This document shows, piece by piece, positions 55,337 to 64,000 of a DNA stretch of 64,000 nucleotides. Positions within the stretch are counted from its first letter, which is position 1. Each line of letters begins with the position of its first letter. This stretch comes from Anthoceros angustus (lineage: Eukaryota; Streptophyta; Anthocerotopsida; Anthocerotales; Anthocerotaceae). Both the position numbers and the translations under genes were made by a program. The stretch spans positions 124,001 through 188,000 of the forward strand of contig MU008198.1 of NCBI GenBank assembly GCA_010909165.1, written 5' to 3'. The notes under the pieces are model-generated. The model was not told where the DNA came from. It did no database searches and worked only from the letters and a program-made list of their open reading frames with translations.

Positions 55337-58300
55337 ATGAAGGGAGACCTGCTGGATGGAGTGAGAAGGGTGGCCACCATGAGGATCAAGAGCTGGTGGC
55401 GCTTCTTCTTCTCTCTCCCGACCTACTCGCTCTCCCTCGTCTTCGGCAGCATGGGGGTGAAGAAGGGATCCCGCATGCTGTGGTCCAACGGGCTGCTGGC
55501 CGTGCTGCTTATGCTGGCGCTGCTCAAGTTCGGCTTGCACGCCTTCAGCTGCTCCAGCAGGGGCGATGGCGTGGACTTCCGCTCTCGGTCCGGGAATACC
55601 TGGGACTTGGAGTCTGTGTATCCGCGGCGCAGGATGACGGAAGGTGTGGCCGGGGTCGCTGGCCTTGGGGATGACGCCTCGTCTCGAACTTTCTCCGATT
55701 TGGATCACGGCCAGGAGGTGAACTTTTTGCATCCGATCCTTCCGTGACTTGGCAATGTGTGCGTGTCAGCCTGGCCTGGCCCGGATGGCTTGCGCGCACC
55801 CACCGCATCGGGGCTGCCTGCCTTCGCGATCATGAATGCGAGTGCTGCCCTTCTGGTTTGGTGACGGGTGGTGTGTCGTGTCACGGGGCCCGCCGGGGGG
55901 GCTCAACGGATGTCATGAGCTTGTTGCCAGCTTGATGCTGTGTTTGGCTTGCATTGCAGTGCACGAATTGCGATCCGGAACTGATGATGCAAGCTAGGGT
56001 TGTGGAATGATCCAGTCGGAATTGGAATTGGAATTGGAATTGGAATTGTAATTGGAATTGGAAGTGCGACTGACTTGCAATGTGCAGGAGCTCCGGGGTC
56101 ATCCTACCATGACCGTCTTCTGCGCACCCAAGGCGTTTGATATGAACGACCCCAACGACCCGCAGCGTCGGGCTCTGCTGTCTTGGCTCAGGCTCAAGCC
56201 CAGGCCCAAGGTTGTGCTCATGGGAAATGAGCCCACTTTGGAACAGGTTGCCAAGGAATTCCCTGAGGGTTGGATCAGCGTGGAGGCTACCTTGGACTAC
56301 AATATGAGGGGTATGCCTATGTTCCACAGCATGATGGCCAGGGCACGGGCTGCTGATACCAATGTCTCCATGATGATCAATGGAGACATTGTGCTGCTGG
56401 AGGTAGGTTTGCGTACGTACACCGTTGTAGCCGTGTCTCGCCATCACGGCTTTCGACTTCCTTCCGGCATTCCATTCACTGCGCATGGGGACTGACACTC
56501 TTGTCTGTCTCAACGGGCAGGATTTTATGGTGGCTCTGAGAAAGACTTTCATCACATTCGACGACTGGCTTCTCACCGCAATGCGATGGGACGTCAAGGA
56601 GCTGCCCTACCGCTTCCAGCACAAGGGCTCTGGGGTTGTTGAGCTCATCGAGTCCAGCACAGGGGAGATCGTGTCCGACTCCGAGGTGGCCAGCTATGGC
56701 AGGGTGAGTTGTTGTTTGCACATGCTCGATCACATTGCTGCATGGGCGACCCATGAATCACGTCAGAGTTATAACTGGCTCCCTCATGTTGCCAGTCTCA
56801 AGGCACCTTACACACATACGGAGGAGTGGACTTCTGGGCATGGAATGTGCGGCGGTTCGAGAACGGGGAGGACCTGCCTCTGCACGCCACGCCAATGCCT
56901 CCCTTCAGCTTCGGCAGGGGCCGGTACGACAATTGGCTGACGCACCAGATTGTGGAGGAAGCAGGCAAGCGGGCTGTCATCGACGCCAGCGACTCCATCG
57001 TCAACATCCATGTGGCGCACTCCTACGCCCATGTGGGCACCGGAGCCAACTCCGCCCCTGTCAACTTCTGGAGCTCCAACAAGAAGAACTCGTGGGAGGC
57101 GTTCGCCAACATCCTCCTCTCCCAGACGGTGGGCAGCTTCAAGAACCAGATGGGCACTGCTCTCCACATCCCCTACAAGATGATCAGCTGCTCCGAGCCC
57201 ACCTATGGTAACCTCTGCCTCACCAAGAGGGTGAAAGCTGCCTCCTGCACCTGCGAGTACAGCTCCCACGTGAACAACACCCAGACGGAGCCCATGCTGG
57301 AGGACACTGGCAGGTACCCCCATGACATGCCCCCATCCCCTCTATGCTGTGAGCCATGCCCGATTTGTGCTGTCCAGAAGCCCGTTGTCGTGGCCCTGGA
57401 GTGGTGTGGAGGGCAGTGCCTGAAGAAAGTGTGTGATTGTGTCTGCTTGTGTAGGTATCGGTGTGGCTCCCTGTCCGTGGAACAGCCCTTTCGCATCAAC
57501 GCAGTGCCCAGCAACAAGACGGTGCCGGGCCTGCCCCATACGCTGGAGCACCTGCTGCAGGAGGTGGCGGACGAGAGCAAGACAGTCGTGCTGGTGGCAG
57601 TGACTTCTCTGTACAAGGAGATGATGCTCAACTACGTGTGCAGGGCGAGCAAGCTCGGGCTGCGCAATGTGGTGATAGCGGCGCTGGACGTGGGCATGTA
57701 CACGTACGCATTCACGCAGGGGTTGCCGGTATACTACGAGAACACTCCAGGCGTCGGGCGCGTGAAGGCGCGTTGCGTGATGCGCGTACTGGAGCTGGGA
57801 TACAACGTTCTATGGACGGACGTGGACGTGGTGCTGCTACAGAACCCGCTCCCGGAGCTACTGGCGTTGGGGCACGGCACGTTCCCGATCCTCAGCAATG
57901 AGCCGGACGAGAAGCTGCCCGCCAACGGGCTCCGCCGAGTGGACGCCGGATTCTACTTGGCGCTCGCCGAGCAGCGGACCAAGCAGGTGCTGTCCGCCGT
58001 GGTGGCCTACGCGGAGGCGACGGGCCAGTCGGACCAGCTCAGTCTCTACGCCGTGCTGTGCGGCGTCAAGGGCGAGAAGCGGCAAGGGGATGCCGAGTGC
58101 CGGCACGAGAACGGGCTCCGTTCCGTCTTCCTGGAGCGAAGCCGGTACCCTAACGGAGCCGTGTACGGGCTGTGGGAGTCTGCGAACACGACGGCTGCCT
58201 GCTCGGCCGCCAAGGCCATGGTGCTGCACAACAACTGGGTGGCCGGCAAGCAGGCGAAGGTGGACAGACTGGTGCGGAACGACATGTGGCTCTTCGACAG

Positions 58301-58442
58301 CCAGAGCCGGATGTGCGTGCACGACTGGCATCCCTGGCTGACCCGGAGGCGGGCCAGCTTTGCTCAGTACAAGGCCACGGTGATGGAGGTGCTGAGCAGC
58401 ACAGGCGCTCTCAGGGAGTACTCCACCCGCTCTATGCTCTGA
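55337..58442 (+). CDS. Golgi-type tandem glycosyltransferase (two GT-like domains, PF03407 C-terminal)
   Basis: Five exons: 55,337-55,717, 56,088-56,402, 56,521-56,703, 56,796-57,313, 57,455-58,442, all GT-AG, phases 0,0,0,2, no frameshift, 794 residues. ATG at 55,379 (CCACCATGA context, 780 residues) is an equally good start. A signal anchor (LLAVLLMLALLKFGL, residues about 53-67) predicts a type II Golgi membrane protein. Exons 2-4 encode a first GT-like domain: VFCAPKAF, NGDIVLLEDF and PPFSFGRGRYDNWL resemble a widespread nucleotide-sugar transferase-like family. Exon 5 encodes a PF03407-type domain: NVVIAALDVGMYTYAFTQG, then Asp-Val-Asp (57,819-57,827) in LWTDVDVVLLQNPLPEL, the metal/nucleotide-sugar site, then RRVDAGFY. 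PF03407 includes plant arabinosyl- and xylosyltransferases of cell-wall glycans; donor and acceptor here are unknown. It converges with the kinase-like gene, 631 bases apart. Confidence 0.88.
56014..56065. repeat. GGAATT hexanucleotide repeat in intron 1
   Basis: Seven to eight units of GGAATT (one as GTAATT), ending 25 bases before the intron 1 acceptor at 56,086-56,087. It replaces the expected pyrimidine tract, so length changes could affect splicing. Confidence 0.9.
57314..57454 (+). other. 141-base retained-frame intron of the glycosyltransferase
   Basis: Donor AG/GTACCC and acceptor TTGTGTAG/GTATCG. The length is a multiple of three and contains no stop, so retention would insert 47 residues, including nine Cys, between the two domains. 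Splicing joins DTGRY to RCGSL. Both forms keep the downstream frame. Confidence 0.7.
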
Positions 58443-59073
58443 ATGATCTAATTCTTGTGTAAAAGGACACTCTCTATTTGCCTTTAGGACGGCTTCGTAG
58501 GCTACTCGAAGGATGTAGCTGGCCCCAAACCCCTCTATAATATATAGAACTAGATGACTCAGGCAGGAACCGATAACAACTATTTTGAACAGATGGCGAA
58601 TTGTCGTCGAGGCAACTGTACGTACTGAGAAGCGGCAGAGCATTTTATACAGTTTATAATCTTGGGAGACTCGGTCACTGTTGTGATACTGGCAGATTTG
58701 GGCTGGGGCCCCGGCAACTGGGAGGGAGCATGTACTCGCCCCTTCCCTTTGCTTGGTTCAGTGATTTATCCACAATCTGCCAACGGCAACGTATGTATAC
58801 GACAATAGAAGCAGGTAGAACATAACTTGCAGGGAAACAACATCTCGATTAAGATCGGTGTACCAGAATGGCCCTAAAGAATTAATTGAACGTGGCACTA
58901 CATATACACAAAGTGTTACTGGCAGTCCGCGGCCGCTGCTGGGTCCCGGGGACTGGGGCCCTCTGAATCTAGAGTCCTGCCACCCCGTTGTAAATTATTC
59001 AAACTGTCAGGCAGCGGAGCCCCTCCATGTCCATTGCCAAACTCGGAAGCACGTATTCCACCTCACAAGCACC
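58443..59073. other. Intergenic space between convergent genes
   Basis: 631 bases between the two stop codons, shared by the two 3' untranslated regions. TGTAAA at 58,458 is a possible poly(A) signal for the plus-strand gene. No other gene is seen. Confidence 0.5.
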
Positions 59074-61976
59074 TCACGAGCCAGCCCTTGGACTCGGTGT
59101 CGAGCATCCTCTCTCTATGCACTGGTGCAGACACGCGTAGCTTGTTAGTTGCAGCATTTGCTTCTTTCACAGTAAGCAATACAGGACTGGGAGCATTTGA
59201 GGACTCACCTCTAAAAGGTAGCTGTGAAGCCGATCTAGAGTTTGAGGAAATGTTGTGACTGTTATGTCCACTACACACATGCCCTGCACATGGTGAAAGA
59301 GAAACAGCGTCAGGGGTACTCTAAGGAGTAAAAGTGTACATTACCCCATTCTCTACCGCCTACCATTTCAGAACCAAGAGCAAGAGCATTAGATGCAGCA
59401 CCTGGGCTTCAAATGCCGTTAGGTAGTCTTGAATGACCTGCAGCTTGTAGGTCAACGCCTCCTTCTCGGCCTGTTTCATTTTCATAAGCCGGGAGCTACC
59501 CACAAGCATTTGCGCGAATAAAGTGCGGCAGCACACCGCTTGTCTACCTTGCAAACTGCACTTGACATCTCACCTGAGAAGGCTGGGAATCGCCAACCGA
59601 CCTGCTTGCTATCCACTCGTCCAAGAGAGCCTACAACACAAAACAATTCGTGTGCTAGGCACAGGCACCAATGTCAGATAACAAGCCTAGCAATGCTTGA
59701 AAACGTGATTCTGGCTCCTTTTCGTAATATACTTCACAGAAGAGCTCGAAACGGATACCCGATGGTCAGCCTCTGCCATTTTAAGAACAATTGGTACCAC
59801 AATGGACTTCGGCAGACCCCGTGTGGGAGGCTTCTCCACCTGCAGGTGACCCTTTGCATTCCGATCTCCAATACTTTGACTCTCTGCAAGATGCCTTTCA
59901 CCTTCAATAAGACTCAAGACCACACATAACACGCGTGCTCAGTACAGCATGCAACGGTGAGATTGCAAACCTGACTGGCTGATCTGGTCTGAGCGCGACT
60001 CTTCTGGCTGTCCAAATTGGGAGCTTGACTCAGAACCTACACGTGAGGCCACCTTGTTTGCACCAACACTCGATGCCTCATTCTTCTCAGCAGCTCTTTC
60101 ATCGCTGCTTCCCAAAACTGTCTTGGTTGCTGCTTCTGTTCCAACTGGAGATGATGCCTTACTAGCTTCAATCACACCTTCCTCACCACCCACAGATAGA
60201 GACACCAAATCTGGGAGAGGAATAGGCTGAGTTTCCTTGTCTGATATTGGGACTTCGGTCTTCTCGTCCATCAGATAGATTGCGGGATCCAGGTGTATGC
60301 CCTATACATAGAGTACCCACTCATGAACACAAACACAATGGTATACACGACATTTTTGAGCAAAGCCAGCAAGAACTGGCCCGAAATGCACAAAAACACT
60401 AAAATCAGCCGGATAAAATTGAGCTGGCATAATCAATTCCAAGGGGTACCTCAATGATGACTGGCTTCCCATCTTTCATAGCCTTTTTAAGGTCTCCACC
60501 TAACCCTGCAACGTTCACAGCATGAATCAAAATTCACCTCTTCTGCTTGTGCAGAACAGGATCTAAGTACACGAAAGGTGAAGGAGTTGCAGAAGAAACT
60601 TTGAACTCACACTAAGACATAAACTGTCACCCTTCCAACAAAATCATTTGCGTCGCAGGCTCAAAAGAATGGTTACAATCACTCACCTTTTCTCACTATC
60701 CGACACTCTCGACAAAATTCTGTGATCAACTCTTCTGGAGATGAAAAATCTCTTTGCCAAATCGGTACATGTGGAAGTGGGGCATTGTCAGAAAGATCAG
60801 CGGCAGATCTGAGTAGCTCATAGACCATATCTGTCTGCACATTGACAAGTGATTGTCCAGGCTCCAATCTTGCCAGAATAGACATCAGGCACACACATGT
60901 GAGTCGTGACTAGGCATGACAATGGCTGACCTGGAGAACATTGGGAAGGTTGAGACGTTGTGCTAGTTGAGTTGCAATGGTTGATTTACCCACACATGCA
61001 GTGCCACATACGATGATGACAAGAGGCACTCTCTGGTGATGAAATCTGCAAGATAAAAGTCACCCAAACGAGCTGAGAGCGGCATATCACACAGAGGACT
61101 TTGTACGTAACACAAACTGAACCCAAAGCAGGGGTGCAGGTCCTGCAACAAGAACTCCTCCCAAACAACAGTCAATTGATGATGCATAGGGTGTGCTTCC
61201 AGACCTGGTCATCATTTTGTAGCGACTGATGTACTCATCTCCATAACCACGCCTCTCCATCAGCTGCCAGAAGCATTCCTCATCAGTGAGCATAGTGCAA
61301 GGAGTGCCCACCAGGGCAGAGATGGGCTGCAGCAGGATATACCTTAAACAGATTGCCTTCCAAGTCGGATTGTGATCTGTAGAACCCCAAAACATGACAA
61401 CGAAATGTCTACTCAGCCTCAGAAGTGCTTGAAACAACAAAACAATGTAAATAAGGGAATTGCAAACAGCAACTACCACTCACTCCCTGCACACTTACAC
61501 ATCCAGTAAGCTGTTGTCTATGAGAAGTTTCTTCAATTCCAGAGCAATTTTAATGGCCACGTGATTGGGAATCTGTGATGCTCACACTCCATTCAGATGA
61601 AGACAGCAATCCACATGAGCAGCAAAGAGGAATCACAATCCAAACAACTTGGAATTCGTTAAGTGGAGGTGTAGACCTTAGTGACAGTGAGCATGCGGCT
61701 AACCAAGAAGCGTGACAGAACATAGTAATGATCCGAGTTGTCGCCTAACCACACCCTCACCTGAAAGGAGACCCTAGCATTTAGCCTTGGAAGAACCAAC
61801 AATCACCACGGCTGTAAGCAAATCAGGATCGCAGCAGGGAACAGCACCTTCACAAAATCATACTTAGATGACGTGTGCCTGGGAGGCCTGGTTATTGGCA
61901 CACTGGGCTGCGGCTGCCCTGCGTCCTCACCGTTACTCGATTCAGATCCAGATTCTAATCCTCCTAAGAGACCCAT
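59074..61976 (-). CDS. 2-phosphoglycerate-kinase-like P-loop NTPase, plant type
   Basis: Fourteen exons on the minus strand, all GT-AG and in frame, 467 residues: 61,848-61,976; 61,677-61,760; 61,499-61,572; 61,343-61,376; 61,205-61,263; 60,931-61,045; 60,687-60,834; 60,450-60,505; 59,971-60,301; 59,759-59,883; 59,574-59,630; 59,402-59,470; 59,209-59,283; 59,074-59,121. Order: acidic N-tail, KYDFVK, an ATP-cone-like helical segment (residues about 60-125), Walker A GTACVGKS (about 141-148), a DMVYELLR block, FCRECRIVRKG, IIEGIHLDP, then a Ser/Glu-rich insert of about 90 residues, VPIVLKMAEADHR, and FPQTLDRLHSYLLECIE near the end. Close to an uncharacterised Arabidopsis family annotated from archaeal 2-phosphoglycerate kinase; the plant substrate is not established. 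The start at 61,976 is the first ATG before clear homology. Exon 12's acceptor is the least certain. Confidence 0.88.
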
Positions 61977-62894
61977 GCTTTCCGGTCTGCTTCCCCGCGC
62001 ACAACGCAGCAGAGTTACACACCAGATCCCTTGAGCTCCTCGGTGCCAAGAAACGAATTCCCCACTGGACTTCAATGCCTACGAGCCATGAGGCCCCGAT
62101 GCAGCAACGTGAACTGCCTGCAGTGTTCAGTTGGATACCGATACTGGAGCGTACAACGACCGCCTCACCTTTACAATTGCAGAGACTTTCAATTTTGCAT
62201 TAGCCCGATGTGCGGATCATCAGAGGACGATCCCGATCCGTGCTCGTTGTTGGATGAGCCTGGCACGCCACATCGGCCACAGCACTTTGGACCTTCAACG
62301 GATCGAATTTAATATTTGTTTTCTAAATCACCTTTTTGGGCTCTCTAAAAACATGTAAAAGGATAGAAAGATTTTCTAGTCGAGCTGGGTAGACGGAAAG
62401 AACACTAGCCGGAAAGAAAGAAAAAATTAACAACAAGCCGGAAAGAGGGGAATAGACCCTAAACCCCTTACGAAAAACCAACCAAAAAGCCTTCAACCCC
62501 CGCCGCTTACGCTTTCGGACTTGAGCCCAGGCCGCGCTTTCGGACTTCCAGGCCGGGCATGGCGCTAACGATCAAGCCTCATGCCGCAAGCCGCGCCTCA
62601 TGACCGCAGCCTTTGGCCAGCAGCGCGGCAGTGTGGCGAAGAATCGACTGCACCAAACGAAGGCGAGGAGATCAGAAAACCATCAACCAAGGAGGGGAGG
62701 ACACCAGGAAACCAACCGAAGGGCCCCAGGGAAGGGGGGAAGGGCAAAACGATTTGGAGTGAAGGGAGTTCCCGATATGTAGGAGGGAACATCCCTGGAA
62801 ATTACCCCTAAACAAACGATTATTATCCGAAGCGGTGGATTAAAGGGTTTCACTCGATAGGTCCCGGAAGATGAATCCTGGTACATATGGGGGA
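61977..62894. other. Upstream region of the kinase-like gene
   Basis: Contains the presumed promoter and 5' leader of the minus-strand gene. Overlapping open frames on the plus strand (61,868-62,312) have no recognised motif. From about 62,330 to 62,450 it is A-rich with repeated CCGGAAAG words. No other gene is supported. Confidence 0.45.
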
Positions 62895-63440
62895 CTGGAT
62901 TCATCGCCGATAAATTTCCACCCGTAAATTAAAATTAATTAAATCGGCCGACTGCTGGATAGGTAGTGCGTAGCGTATACGGGTGGCGCCCGGAAGGCCT
63001 TGGTCTTACACAACTGCGCACTCCAGGAAAGTGCTTGGCCCAATGCCTCTTCCGGAGAGTCCTTGCAAACACGAAGGACCTTGAAGCTGCTGCTTGTACC
63101 CAGGCATATGCTGGAGTTGTTAGCTTCAATAGGTAGTGCACCTGTTTTTCACGAAGTGTCTCTCGCTAGCCTCTCAATTCCTGGAAGGGGATTTCGGAAT
63201 TGGATTGACCGCCTATAAATTACATGGCGTCCACCAAAACAGCAAATTAAATCGGCCAACTGCTGGATACCCTGTAAGTCTGTATCCCAGCGACGCCCCA
63301 ACACACAAAACTAGAGTCCTTGCAAACACGAACCACCTTGAACCTCCTGCTTGCACCCGGGTTCGTCCTGCAGTTGTCAGCTTCGATAGTGCACCTGCTT
63401 TTCAAAATGGGTTTCCTTTAAACTGGAAACCCTCCTGGGC
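62895..63440. repeat. Diverged tandem duplication, unit about 240-305 bases
   Basis: Bases 62,895-63,203 and 63,204-63,440 align through shared words: AAATTAAATCGGCC(A/G)ACTGCTGGATA, GAGTCCTTGCAAACACGAA, and TAGTGCACCTG(T/C)TTTTC. The second unit contains the last codons and 3' untranslated region of the minus-strand gene ending at 63,402, so the first unit is a relic copy of that 3' end. Confidence 0.75.
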
Positions 63441-64000
63441 GGATCCGTCATAGGGCGGTGGGAGCGGATGAAGGGGGATGTTAGAAGGAGCAAACGCTTC
63501 ACGGAGGCCCATAACGGCGGTGCCATCTCTGGTACCCGCTGCAGCAGCGTCATATTGAGCTGGTAAGCTCATTTGATTCCCGTCATTAGTCTCCTGTAAG
63601 TTGAAAGCTCCTCCACGAGAATTGCAAAATTCTATCGCCGGATACATTCCATTCCGCTGCAGAAGCCCTACGCCTACATTCATTAGCGGTCCTTCAGACC
63701 CTGAAACCTGGTTTTCCTCGCCAGTCTGTAAACCGGGCAAAGATACCATCCTGTCCGGTCATGCACATGCAAGCAAGCTTCAGAGTGTGGCTTACTGGGC
63801 ACGAAGGCGGGAAACAAGGCAGCCAAAAGAGACAAGTGTTACATCGAGTTTGACAACAGGATATGTACGTACCCGGAGAGGCCTTCAAGATTAGGCGGCG
63901 GATAATTGGTCTGAAAGGGATCAGGGTTTTCGAAACCATAGTTCTGGTGCTGAGCTTGCTGCTGCAATGCCTGCTGCTGTGCTATCTGAAGGTGTCGATT
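63402..64000 (-). CDS. C-terminal part of a probable endocytic adaptor (partial)
   Basis: Two exons, 63,873-64,000 (open at the window edge) and 63,402-63,750, joined GT-AG in phase 2, give about 158 residues of a C-terminus. It is Gln-rich at first (IAQQQALQQQAQHQNYGF), then has NPDPFQTNYPPP, a low-complexity Gly/Ala/Met region, PLHPLPPPYDG, and ends exactly in NPF. DPF (clathrin adaptor ear binding) and NPF (EH-domain binding) are short motifs typical of disordered tails of ANTH/AP180 or epsin-type clathrin adaptors. The folded N-terminal domain lies outside the window, so the identity is an inference. Confidence 0.6.

Noticed and set aside
54637-55732. Long Arg/Pro/Ala-rich minus-strand frames
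   Set aside because: They lie antisense to the promoter and first exon of the glycosyltransferase in GC-rich DNA and show no homology.

Overview
The window is nuclear DNA of a eukaryote, most likely a green-lineage organism (streptophyte alga or another early-branching plant). The evidence is three spliced, intron-rich genes in the last 9 kb: a plant-type 2-phosphoglycerate-kinase-like P-loop protein, a Golgi-type tandem glycosyltransferase, and the 3' end of a probable endocytic adaptor. CACTA (En/Spm) DNA transposons and Ty3/gypsy-type LTR elements fill the rest. I cannot name the species.

Bases 1-31,660 are a nest of inverted duplications. A near-perfect palindrome (1-2,176, 6-bp spacer) overlaps the start of a giant palindrome with arms of about 15 kb (about 1,088-16,545 and 16,550-31,657). 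Each arm carries, from outside to inside: a gag-protease-DNA-methyltransferase retroelement with its 3' LTR, about 5 kb of unrecognised and minisatellite-rich DNA, a CACTA terminus, about 3 kb of unrecognised DNA, and a CACTA transposase remnant. The centre is a short gag fragment folded back on itself. Bases 31,660-34,460 continue the retroelement outward: a second partial gag, two 5S-rRNA-like inserts, a low-complexity leader and a 5' LTR. Bases 34,460-41,750 hold no gene I can recognise. Bases 41,760-45,000 hold a CACTA end, a CACTA TNP2 transposase fragment, and a third, independent copy of the retroelement (methyltransferase, RT stub, LTR). Directly against that LTR lies a frameshifted ORF related to N4/N6 DNA methylases. 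Bases 47,200-48,900 are AT-rich with a small TA-flanked inverted-repeat element, followed by a CHAT-domain scrap. The clean host genes occupy 55,337-64,000.

The most striking system is the retroelement. Its pol region has a cytosine-C5 DNA methyltransferase (motifs I, IV, VI, VIII, X in canonical order) between the aspartic protease and the start of reverse transcriptase. In all three copies the RT is cut off just after its N-terminus and the sequence runs into the 3' LTR region. The family therefore looks like a non-autonomous derivative that kept gag, protease and methyltransferase and lost RT, RNase H and integrase. Retrotransposon-borne C5 methyltransferases are already described in charophytes and dinoflagellates (de Mendoza and colleagues, 2018, from memory). 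The RT-less form, the Glu-Cys-Gln motif IV and the neighbouring N4/N6-type methylase ORF are the parts I would follow up.

Every retroelement frame here is interrupted by small indels, whereas about 3.8 kb of host exons nearby reads without a single frameshift. The breaks are therefore either real decay or local assembly trouble in the repeats; the sequence alone cannot decide.
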